From Echinostoma caproni (lineage: Eukaryota; Platyhelminthes; Trematoda; Plagiorchiida; Echinostomatidae): 11,351 nt of DNA. The translations under genes were made by a program, and so were the position numbers. The stretch is taken from NCBI GenBank assembly GCA_900618425.1, contig UZAN01056976.1:1834-13184 (forward strand), in the 5' to 3' direction. A model generated the notes under the pieces. That model was not told where the DNA came from. It did not search any database and saw only the letters and a list, made by a program, of their open reading frames with translations. This document shows, in pieces, positions 1 through 6,861 of this stretch (the stretch's first letter is position 1; each line of letters begins with the position of its first letter).

Positions 1-165
1 GCTGGGGACCTCGGGATGATCGTACCCGATGGTTAGAGACACCGAATGATACAGCTGGGTGTCGTAAGCAGTGTCGTTCTCCCATCTTCTGAATTTCTTT
101 GCAAACTTAGACCACTGAACTCCTCCATTTTGTGTTCGACACTACCTTCAACTTTCTTGTCCTGT
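1..165. other. Unassigned left edge
   Basis: I see no gene here. Short open frames exist on both strands, but none resembles a family I know. The right part runs into the first hairpin repeat, whose left flank (from about 166) resembles the left flank of the third copy near 8778, so the repeat unit may extend further left than I have marked. Confidence 0.4.
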
Positions 166-257
166 TATTCATCCAAATGGGCAGACAAAAGACAGCAACC
201 AAAACCGGCGCACGAAAGTGCATGGTTAATGGCTGTTCAAACTGAAAAAAAACTGAA
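166..257. repeat. Dispersed hairpin repeat, copy 1
   Basis: First of three copies of a short repeat (others at 1810-1865 and 8778-8844). The core reads CAACCAAAACCGGCGCACG, then AAAGTGC, GGTTAATGG and an AACTGAA-type end. GCAC-GAAA-GTGC gives a stem closed by a GNRA-type tetraloop, and the outer AACC/GGTT and CAACCA/TGG(C/T)TG blocks extend the pairing as an imperfect hairpin. Compared with copy 3, this copy carries about 14 extra bases (roughly 184-197) just before the core, and its AACTGAA end is repeated with extra A residues. Function is unknown; it behaves like a mobile or transposition-associated sequence. Confidence 0.75.
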
Positions 258-952
258 TTTGTTAGTCCATCTATTGCGCTTTGCGTGTCCTCTGTGCATT
301 CGAACAGACAGGCGATGTCATCGACGTACTCCAAATTGCACAGTTTTTCTCCAGCTGCCCATTCAATACGTACTTTGCTGAGTCCACTTGGTACATTATC
401 CATTATTTCGTGTAGGACGAAGTCGAACAGGAACAGCGGAGTAGGGTACCCTTGACGAACGCCGCTGCTGGTGACGAACGACCTTGATAGTTCGTTGTAA
501 ACCCTTACACGACCAGACGTATGTGAGGATATTGCCGTCAGTAAATCAACTTACTTCTGGAGCATTCCTTTTCGAAGACGGAAACTTCGCGGTCAACTAA
601 GTCGAACGCTTCTTGGAGCTCGAGGAACACTTCGAGCGTTGGTCGACGGTGGGTGTGACGCAACGTAAAAATTTGTTCAATACATCCACGGCCAGGCCGG
701 AATCCGGCTTTCTGTTCACGGATGTTGGTCTCTTTTAAAGTCGTCAGACGTCAAAGTATGACCGATCGGGATCAAACTGATCCCGCGGTGGTTTTCGCAA
801 TCGTTGCGTAATCCTTTCTTGAAAATGGGAATGATCAGTGATTCGCTCCAAGATGAAGGAAATCGTCCTGGTGCCTAAATATTGCGCGGTACGGTTATCA
901 ACCCCCATTTGAAGAGAGTGGGAGGCAGCTCATCCAGTCCTCATGCCTTTCT
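258..952 (-). pseudogene. LINE reverse transcriptase domain, broken
   Basis: Reading down the minus strand, RT blocks appear in the expected order in shifting frames. SWSESLIIPIFKKG is followed by NHRGISL (about 780-870), AGFRPGRGCIEQIFTLRH (about 655-715), a FLELQEAFDLVDRE block matching the first catalytic aspartate motif (about 585-640), SSGVRQG (about 445-475) and the LEYVDD catalytic box (about 317-334). The second aspartate pair is intact, but the chain is split by at least two frameshifts and runs out after LTNS near 258, where the hairpin repeat begins. An open frame from 403 down to 107 crosses this junction, so its C-terminal third is repeat sequence, not RT. Confidence 0.85.
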
Positions 953-1594
953 TCGTTTTAAATCTTGAGTACAACACCGAACTTCTGCTTCTGATGGAGG
1001 ATTGCATAACACTGCCCACGGAGCCTCAGTTGCAAATGAATCAACCTGGTTAGCGCCAGGCCAGCCGAACTACTCGCTGAAGTATTCTGCCCACCGATAA
1101 ATTCGTCTATCCCTATTGTGAATAGATTGTCCACTCGTACCGTAGACTGCATCGCCAACCTCTCGCGTTGCGAATCAGTCGGAACATTCTGACTATTTCT
1201 TGATGCAGCCACTACTTCCATTTCAACAGCTATTGTTGACCACCGGTTCTCACGGTCCTTCTTGAGGATCTTCGGGAGCTAACGTCACAGATGCCACCTA
1301 ACTATATTTTGATCCTGGAAAGTCGGGATTTATCGTTTTTCCTCCTTCAAAACTGCTGACTCATGAGATATCCAATACCTCCGTCGGGCTTGAGGCTCAG
1401 GCCCACAAGCAACATTCGCTGCGGAATGTATTGCTCGCCTAGTCTGATCTCAATGCTCATCTACATCACCACTTTGAAGCGCTTAGCTCTCACCCTAGTT
1501 CTGACTCATAGCGGGTGCGTAATGCTGGGACGTACTGGCGATGAGCTTTCCGAGTTTGCTGGTTTTTTCGCCGTTCAGTGAATCGGCGAATGAA
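953..1594 (-). pseudogene. LINE ORF2 linker between endonuclease and RT, broken
   Basis: Minus-strand frames here give pieces typical of the region before the RT of trematode LINEs: a DRENRWSTIAVEMEVVAASRN segment near 1190-1265, then RWAEYFSE and FGWPGANQVDS with an internal stop near 1050-1115, then QDLKRR just before the RT. The open frame at 958-1221 matches only in its first part and then continues out of register, so it is not a gene of its own. Around 1300-1590 the match is weaker, with an RRKNQQTR-like stretch near 1540-1570. Confidence 0.65.
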
Positions 1595-1809
1595 CTACAT
1601 CAAAACTAATGCGTGATCAGATTCAACGTAGGTAGTCCAATAGTACCTACAACTTTGCACTAAGCCACGCCAGCGGCAACTTACGGTTATGGGATCGATT
1701 TGAGTTAGCGTACCAGTTGAACTGAAGCGCCACGTTGCTGTCCGTCGAGAGCTGTGTCGGCAGTTGGTACTAAATAGGGACGGGATGATCTGGACAGAAC
1801 TGAAGACAC
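1595..1809 (-). pseudogene. LINE endonuclease domain, C-terminal end
   Basis: The minus-strand frame contains STNCRHSSRRTATW, then GTLTQIDPITVSCRWRG, and ends with ESDHALV. The TQID(H) and SDHALV motifs are the last conserved blocks of APE-type LINE endonucleases; the SDH motif carries a catalytic histidine. In this copy the usual histidine after TQID is proline. Sequence similarity stops where the second hairpin repeat begins near 1810, so everything upstream in the endonuclease is lost. Confidence 0.8.
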
Positions 1810-1865
1810 CAACCAAAACCGGCGCACGAAAGTGCCTGGTTAATGGTTGTATTAACTGAACTGAA
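1810..1865. repeat. Dispersed hairpin repeat, copy 2
   Basis: Same core as copy 1 with one change in the descending strand (GTGCCTGG instead of GTGCATGG). The GCAC-GAAA-GTGC stem-loop and outer CAACCA/TGGTTG pairing are intact, and the right end is AACTGAACTGAA. It lacks the ATCCAAATG left flank seen in copies 1 and 3 because the LINE fragment abuts it directly. Confidence 0.75.
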
Positions 1866-2344
1866 GAAGTCGATCGCCGTTATCTGTTCGCTAGCAGGAC
1901 AAAGCACAACTACCACCTAGGCAAGCTTCTGATGCGCTCAGTTTTGCTACCTGTACGCTAAAATCAACTGGAGCACAACTGTATCAGAGCTTCGACTGGA
2001 CCGAATGAGTTCGATGATTTTATTGCAGAAATCGTCTTCTTTGTACGTCAGTTGGGCGGTGCATATGCCGGACGCTGAATGAACCTTGGAGACGTATCGC
2101 ACATTAGCGACTGCTTGTGGGAATCCAGTCGATGAGAGGGGACTCAGTCCTGTTACTGAGTACAATATCTACACTGCACCGACCTACTAAACGGATTTCT
2201 TCGTCTCCTGATATGTGAAGAACGTACGTCGAGGACAAATCTGGTGCGCTCAAGTGGCTTATAGTAGTAGGATCCTGAATTTGAATCTCCGATACACAGC
2301 ACGTATAGATTACTGGAGATTCCATTATATGCCCTTGGTGAGGT
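1866..2344. other. Unrecognised stretch, possibly decayed retroelement
   Basis: Two overlapping minus-strand open frames (1947-2165 and 2104-2421) cover this stretch. They may be pieces of one decayed reading frame, but neither carries a motif I can assign. No aspartic protease, RT or integrase signature is visible. I treat it as non-functional retroelement or intron sequence. Confidence 0.35.
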
Positions 2345-2425
2345 TGTTGACCTACCTGTATCAGATTCCCTATCTTGTAGGCCACCAAATTCAGTGATTG
2401 ACGAGGCTTCTGAATCTGCAATCTA
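2345..2425 (-). repeat. Dispersed segment, copy A (copy B at 9345-9445, opposite strand)
   Basis: The minus strand shares TGCAG, GAAGCCTCGTCAAT and the spacing of neighbouring bases with 9345-9445 on the plus strand. Read in one frame, copy A gives ADSEASSITEFGGL and copy B gives AVSEASSMADSGDL. A TGR..SP..Y-like similarity may follow after a gap. The substitution pattern looks like diverged coding sequence from one retroelement family, but the family is not identified. Confidence 0.5.
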
Positions 2426-3210
2426 TTTCGTGGAAAATTACTTTCAGTGCTATTGGGAAACTATCTGTGGCGAGCGACAAGCTTGAGGAAATGAGAAGAT
2501 GGAAGAAGACAAGGGTTGGGACCTCTGTGCAGTAGCCCACTTATCGCCACCATTTCTGCGCGATGCATTGGGCAGCGCGGTCCTAATTATCTTGCGCAAT
2601 GACCAATGCAGTATGGAGTTATTTTTTGTTTGTGTATGCATTGGAGTTTGATGAACGGGCACAGCCAGGGTATCCAGCAACTAAGTAGGAAAACAATTAG
2701 GGTCCCCGTCCACAGCCTTTAGTTCTAACGAGAACCTAACCCCAAGTCAACGGGTGAAGCAAGTAGAGGCTCATTTACTTAAATCGATTACTCCGATACT
2801 TTTTACCGACTGAAAAGCAAATTATAGTCAGACTTTCAACCTGGAACACCAGGAAACGGTCTGACGTCTACCCTTCACCTTCCAGACATAATTAGATCTT
2901 CGGTTCGACTAAAGCCATTCTGTGAGTCAGGGGAGTGCACAAGCCATCACACTACGTCAAGGTGCAGTCTCGTCGTCACGGGGAGTTCTCGACCTCCGTA
3001 GGATGTAAGTTACGCATACCACCAAATACTCTTTCTCACCAAATCGTATTTTCCGGGACGTAATTGATTGGATATTCACAGACGACCGGACTATGGATTG
3101 CCAGATAGGTTATCCTTGGGAAGTGGGGAGCTGTCGAACTCTCTTATTTCTGCTTCTGAAAAGAAATTTACGAACTAGCTCCATGATAACCTAACCTAGC
3201 TCGCCGGCTC
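2426..3210. other. No recognisable gene
   Basis: Only short frames lie here, and their translations match nothing I know. No tRNA, RT motif or splice-flanked RRM sequence is visible. It is probably intron of the PTB gene together with old repeat DNA. Confidence 0.4.
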
Positions 3211-3470
3211 AATTTTTTATGCATCTTTTGTGTGGTGACTGACGAACGGGGCAAACCCCGAAGTCATGAGCACCTGTTCACTAGTGCGAACTAGTAGCAT
3301 AAGCCCTGGAACGTCGAGTGGTGATCCATAGAATGCCCCATCAGGTTAGGCGTACTGTTGAACCAAATGGTGACGCAGTTGCCTACCACTATGATTGAGT
3401 GGCGAGATTTGAACCTTTGGATCCCATGCCCGTCTGTGACAGTAAATCAAACGACTTGATCACCTCCAGC
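3211..3470 (-). mobile_element. tRNA-derived SINE-like repeat, copy 1
   Basis: On the minus strand this matches the plus-strand repeat at 6862-7150 over most of its length. The head holds a B-box-like GGTTCAAATCTC near 3400-3412. The shared body includes CGCCTAACCT, CACCACTC, a GGGCTTA block and a small GGGG-TTTG-CCCC hairpin near 3250, ending in an A-rich tail near 3211-3225. The A-box side is poorly preserved. This suggests an RNA polymerase III SINE head followed by a family-specific body; I do not recognise a named family. Confidence 0.65.
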
Positions 3471-4765
3471 GATAGAATGTATTGAGTGTCAAAATAACCA
3501 TTGATTGTAAAGGGGAAAATATATTTAGCTATCTTATCATCACCACCGCCCCGGCGTTGATACTGCCTCAAGGCTCAGTGCATTCACCACCGAACATCCA
3601 CAGCAATAAGTTATGATGACCGACACTGTATTTACAAGTAAAATACAGCTCGGAGCGTTGAATGATAAAGATAGAAGTGTGCCTAATCAACTAGTGAAGA
3701 TAAAGCGGAGTCATTATACTGCTAGAATATATAAATAGTATGTGAATGACGACAAAATTTCGCCGGAGGCACACGACCGGTTTTGCGGTTCTTGCCGCTC
3801 GTCAGGCATGCGTATCCGGTAATCTTTTATCAATTCATTCATATACTTGTAACCAGAAAGTGTATTTTCGTCTCAATAACCTTGTCTGCAACACCCGGTG
3901 ACTACTGTATAGACAACTCTTTCAGAGCCAGTCCACTGAAAAATCAATGTTATTATTCGATGTTTTGTAAGTGGCTTAGATGCTACTAACCACAACAAAA
4001 GTGACCTGATGGTCTTTGTAGGATATTTGATAATAAGTAGTATAAATTTATATGCATTACTGAATGCAAAAGAACGCTAGATAGTTTCTTCTGGGTGCCG
4101 ATGAGGTTTTTGACCTGGACTACGTGTCAAACATAACTTAACAATTTAATATATGATGAGAACGGTATTGCCTTGACAGTGATGAAAGGTATCAATGCGT
4201 GAAAAGGTTGTTGACCTCTTTACTTCGATGGTAGATATATTGATTGTATGGATTTTTGATGTTTTCTCCCTGAACTCCAATAGAGGTTTTAAATATCACA
4301 CATTCTCTGAGATGAACAGTATAATGTGGTTAAGTGGATTCTACCCATCTCTTTCATAGTTGCATCTTGCCCATCATCGATTTAGAGTGCAGTCATGTAA
4401 CTGTTAATTCATTATCTCAACCCGATGATTCATGTATGTTGTTTGCAGTGTGGTACTCCTTCAAACTGGGGTATTGAAGGATTCACTGAAATGTGATGTT
4501 TTTTCCTACAGTCGCGGGCAACTGCAGCGTTTACAGTGCCTTATAGCTATCTGTTATTAATTCTACCATCATTCCTATGACGATAAATGGGCGAAATTAG
4601 GTTGATACTATTCGCTGAATCAACAGTGTAACACTGAGTTGATTTCACTTGATTACAATGTTGAAATGATATCGGCAGCGTCCATTCGTCGCCTGCAGTG
4701 TTCATGTTAACGTACACTTCCTGTTGAATCTGTTGCTTTAAAATTTATATCTTGTTCTCTTTTAG
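3471..4765. other. AT-rich probable intron of the PTB gene
   Basis: No coding segment resembling RRM1, RRM2 or the PTB N-terminus is visible between here and the exon at 4766. That exon begins in mid-RRM2, so this stretch and probably everything to its left is one long intron of at least 4.7 kb. It ends in a good pyrimidine tract and TTTTAG acceptor at 4751-4765. A second acceptor-like site (TTTTTTCCTACAG near 4500-4512) is followed by no RRM-like sequence. Confidence 0.6.
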
Positions 4766-5341
4766 CACCTAAATAAACAAAATATTTACACTGGTTGTTG
4801 CTGCCTTACGGTGGAATTTTCGAAAACGCGGGGTCCACTTGAAGTGCGACGTCAAAATGACAAATGTCGGGATTACGTGGCCTCGCCTTTGACCAAGGAA
4901 GAACTGGCAGCTGGCGAGGTCTCAGATGCCCCCCAATTATCTACCGGTAACATGATATGTGGTGGCAACGCTCCTCTCATGTCACTCGCTTGTTCATCAC
5001 CAAATGGTCCAATGTTGTCCAACTCTTCGCATAGCCCCGGAATCACAGAATTAGCCGCTCAGTTGACAATGTTGGCTCAACAGTCCGGTTTGATCCTAAC
5101 TCCGGCTGTTGCAGCAGCCACAGCAAGTTTTATGGCCCTTACATCTCAAGGCGCTAGTGGATCAACGGGCATGTCTTCTTCCCCTCCCGGACTGATTCTA
5201 GGCAGTGCTGCTTTGGGTAATCCTCCATCTGCTCTGGTTTCTTCGCAGTCACAGTTTACACCGGCTCCAACACTGCAACCGAATTCGGGAATGGGACCGC
5301 CATCCACTTCAGTCTTGATAGTATCCAATCTCCATGAAGAA
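4766..5341 (+). CDS. PTBP1: PTB exon: end of RRM2, linker, start of RRM3
   Basis: 576 nt, 192 codons. It starts after CTTGTTCTCTTTTAG with [12 protein letters not shown], which aligns with SLDGQNIYNACC of vertebrate PTBP1, fixing frame and acceptor. FSK and NDK(C)RDY follow, the conserved end of RRM2. About 130 residues of low-complexity linker rich in Ser, Gly, Pro, Ala and Leu come next; an [15 protein letters not shown] alanine stretch recalls the alanine-rich linker in vertebrate PTBP1. RRM3 begins with VLIVSNL (5312-5332) and the exon ends in NLHEE at GAA|GTGAGT, a strong donor. An open frame that appears to start at GTG 4811 is just the exon interior. Confidence 0.93.
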
Positions 5342-6501
5342 GTGAGTGATTGCTTCATCGATTTTTCCCATTAGTTCATTCGTCTACTCATTGACCGTAA
5401 CCACGACTGCTCAACTCCCATTTTCTCCGTTCTCTTTCTTTTCTCTTTCAACCTACGTCCTCTGTCAATCACTTCATTTGACGACTTCGCATCGGCCATG
5501 CTTCTTGGTGTCCGTGGATCGCGCTCGCACCTTGCGACTGGATGGTGTGACGCTCGTTCTGTCTGCACCAATCGGGTGTATTTTCTCGCGTTCTGCCTAT
5601 CTAAATGTTAATATTACACTTTTTCGTTACATCTTTGTTTTGTCTGATTACGCTTTATTGGCACCCTACTTACGTTTACCCATTTCGCGAGGCAGAAAGT
5701 TCATCCAGATGCCTTATTCACGCTCTTTGGTAGGTTAGATGGTTTCATTATTATTATTATTACTCTTGGTTCACTTACAAATCTGTGAGCACTTTGATCT
5801 GAACTATGGTAACCTCTCTGTACCTGTAGTTGCTACATACTAGAATTTATTGCATCACTGATATTTACACTTTCGTTTGGGCCAATTCGTATCTAGGTGT
5901 GTATGGCGATGTGGTGCGAGTCAAGATCATGTTCAACAAGAAGGATACCGCGCTTATTCAGTTTGCGGATCCCCAACAGGCAGCAAAAGGTAATTTGTCA
6001 ATTTGATACCGACATCGTTTAAGCTTTGTCCTATTTGAACGGTCAGCCCTTGTGGGGCAAAAATCTGAAGGTTGCTCTCTCAAAGTTCAATGTTGTACAA
6101 ATGCCGAACGAAGGGACAGATGTCGGGCTGACAAAAGACTACTCTCGCAGCCCTCTTCATCGCTTCCGGAAACCAAACTCGAAAAACTTTTTGAACATAT
6201 GTGCCCCGAACCACGTTCTTCATTTGAGCAACATACCACCAAACAGCACAGAAGACGAAATCCGAAAGCTGTTTCTATCGAAAGGTTATGAGGTGTCCGG
6301 TTTCAAATTCATGCTGTAAGTTGTATCACAAATTAACTGACTTATCGCATTGATAGCAAAGAGAAAAAGATGGCACTTGTCCAATTGGCCAATGTGGATG
6401 TGGCAATGCAAGCACTTATTGTGAGTGATCTNGAGCTTCATAACTGCCAGTTGAATGAAAGTTCTCATCTACGGATCAGCTTCAGCAAAATACCTATCTG
6501 A
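4766..6501 (+). CDS. PTBP1: Polypyrimidine tract-binding protein, 3' half of gene (5 exons)
   Basis: RNA-binding splicing regulator of the PTB/hnRNP I family, nuclear, binding CU-rich RNA. Joining 4766-5341, 5696-5729, 5897-5989, 6024-6315 and 6357-6501 gives 380 in-frame codons including the TGA stop. All introns are GT-AG. The protein piece holds the last strand of RRM2 ([16 protein letters not shown]), a long Ala/Ser/Gly/Pro-rich linker, RRM3 (VLIVSNL ... TALIQFAD) and RRM4 (LHLSNIPP ... KMALVQLA), and ends SFSKIPI, close to the SFSKSTI end of vertebrate PTBP1. GLTKDY and SPLHRF between RRM3 and RRM4 are family hallmarks. RRM1, most of RRM2 and the start codon lie outside the window. The symbol denotes family only; flatworms may have a single PTB gene. 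Confidence 0.95.
5342..5695 (+). promoter_or_regulatory. Intron with 315-nt AG-free zone and CU-rich block before the microexon
   Basis: From 5375 to 5689 the plus strand contains no AG dinucleotide. The next AGs are at 5690-5691 and the acceptor at 5694-5695. Such AG exclusion zones mark introns where the branch point may lie far upstream; CTCAT at 5387-5391 and TTGAC at 5391-5395 are candidates about 300 nt from the exon, while CTGAT at 5644-5648 is a conventional alternative. A pyrimidine block at 5421-5449 contains several UCUUU/UUCUC motifs, the sort of site PTB itself binds. Binding is an inference from the motif. Confidence 0.75.
5696..5729 (+). CDS. PTBP1: PTB 34-nt microexon inside RRM3
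   Basis: Bounded by GGCAG| and |GTAGGT. It starts in phase 0 and encodes [11 protein letters not shown] plus the first base of the next glycine, exactly filling the gap between NLHEE and GVYGDV; vertebrate PTBP1 has RVTPQSLFILFG there. It forms the first helix of RRM3. Because 34 is not a multiple of three, skipping shifts the frame: reading then runs through 5897-5989 and meets TGA at 6036-6038, 277 nt before the final exon junction, so the skipped mRNA is a predicted nonsense-mediated decay target. Confidence 0.92.
5730..5896 (+). other. PTB intron after the microexon, with ATT microsatellite
   Basis: 167 nt, from GTAGGT to ATCTAG. About five and a half ATT units lie at 5747-5763. No other gene or conserved signal is visible. 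Confidence 0.8.
5747..5763. repeat. (ATT)n microsatellite
   Basis: Roughly five and a half tandem ATT units starting 18 nt past the microexon donor. Confidence 0.85.
5897..5989 (+). CDS. PTBP1: PTB exon: middle of RRM3
   Basis: 93 nt, entering and leaving in phase 1. It encodes [30 protein letters not shown], here described by parts: VYGDV matches vertebrate PTBP1 exactly, [16 protein letters not shown] carries the RNP1-like third strand, and QQAAK begins the second helix. The acceptor is ATCTAG at 5891-5896 and the donor is GTAATT at 5990. Confidence 0.92.
5990..6023 (+). other. 34-nt micro-intron
   Basis: GTAATT...TTTAAG. Removal joins AAAG to CTTTG and restores AK|ALSYLNG, matching AMSHLNG of vertebrate PTBP1. 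Retention would give an in-frame TGA within the intron. It has no clear pyrimidine tract, as is usual for introns this short. Confidence 0.88.
6024..6315 (+). CDS. PTBP1: PTB exon: end of RRM3 and first half of RRM4
   Basis: 292 nt. It starts with [20 protein letters not shown] (RRM3 helix 2, strand 4) after completing Ala-Leu, then carries [17 protein letters not shown] and SKNFLNI, the highly conserved inter-RRM segment that packs RRM3 against RRM4 in known PTB structures. RRM4 opens with [10 protein letters not shown], where LHLSNI is the RNP2-like strand, then [10 protein letters not shown] and VSGFKFML. The donor is CT|GTAAGT at 6316, phase 2. Confidence 0.93.
6316..6356 (+). other. 41-nt micro-intron
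   Basis: GTAAGT...TGATAG. Joining CT to C completes a leucine codon and continues into KEKKMALVQ, matching KDRKMALIQ in vertebrate PTBP1. TAA directly at the donor means retention would terminate the protein. Confidence 0.9.
6357..6501 (+). CDS. PTBP1: PTB terminal coding exon: end of RRM4
   Basis: Encodes [18 protein letters not shown], then VSDLE, then LHNCQL and [13 protein letters not shown], followed by TGA at 6499-6501. Vertebrate PTBP1 reads QALIDLHN at the same place, so VSDLE is a net four-residue insertion before LHN. The insertion is coded by 6421-6435, which starts GTGAGT and ends GAG. N at 6432 is in a CTN leucine codon, so it does not change the protein. Confidence 0.92.
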
Positions 6502-6861
6502 CTTGATATGCACAATTCTTGTTCTGATCGGAAATCGATACATTTTTCCATACAATAATGTAGTAGTTCTTTGTTTTTATCTAGGGTAGTACATACAGAT
6601 CGTGAGGAAAATCGCTCTTTTCTAGATGATTCCTTATGCAACGAGACAGCAATTGCTACCCGCGTCACAGTGGATACTGGGGAAATTATATGTAAAGTTC
6701 GGGTAGAGAATTGGTGAGCGAGATAAGATGCGCCACAAAAGCACGGGAACCCCTTTTTTTCTTCGTTTCCGCATTTGTTAGGAGGACGCAGACTAAACAT
6801 TTGTCGCTCAACGGCCGGTCGGTCTTTTTAAGCATTCGCTCAACTGACGACATTGTCTTGG
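6502..6861 (+). other. PTB 3' untranslated region and flank
   Basis: This follows the stop codon directly, so at least the first part should be 3' UTR. I see no canonical AATAAA in it; AATAAT near 6555 is a weak candidate. Minus-strand open frames here (within 6465-6901) match nothing and run across the end of the PTB gene. Confidence 0.6.

Larger units (their letters stand above)
258..1809 (-). mobile_element. Degenerate APE-type LINE retrotransposon remnant
   Basis: On the minus strand this stretch reads, through several frameshifts and stops, in the order of a non-LTR retrotransposon ORF2: the end of the apurinic-type endonuclease (about 1595-1809), a linker (about 953-1590) and much of the reverse transcriptase (about 258-952). 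The 5' part of the endonuclease and the end of the RT are missing. The clade is probably RTE/SR2-like or a related trematode LINE, but I cannot fix it by eye. Both ends stop at copies of the hairpin repeat. It lies antisense to the PTB gene, probably within a long PTB intron. No intact frame remains, so it is certainly inactive. Confidence 0.85.

Noticed and set aside
2104..2421. Possible retroviral-type aspartic protease in the minus frame
   Set aside because: No D(T/S)GA active-site motif or ILG-type partner motif is present, so the idea rested only on vague composition.
4500..4560. Acceptor-like TTTTTTCCTACAG followed by a short open stretch
   Set aside because: The following codons do not resemble the part of RRM2 that should precede the exon at 4766, and I see no donor of matching phase.
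5346..5738. 130-residue open frame across the PTB intron
   Set aside because: It is open because the AG-free, pyrimidine-rich intron has few stops; it overlaps the microexon in another frame and has no family match.
6052..6291. 79-residue open frame starting ATG 6052
   Set aside because: It is an alternate frame of the PTB exon, whose correct frame matches RRM3-RRM4 throughout.
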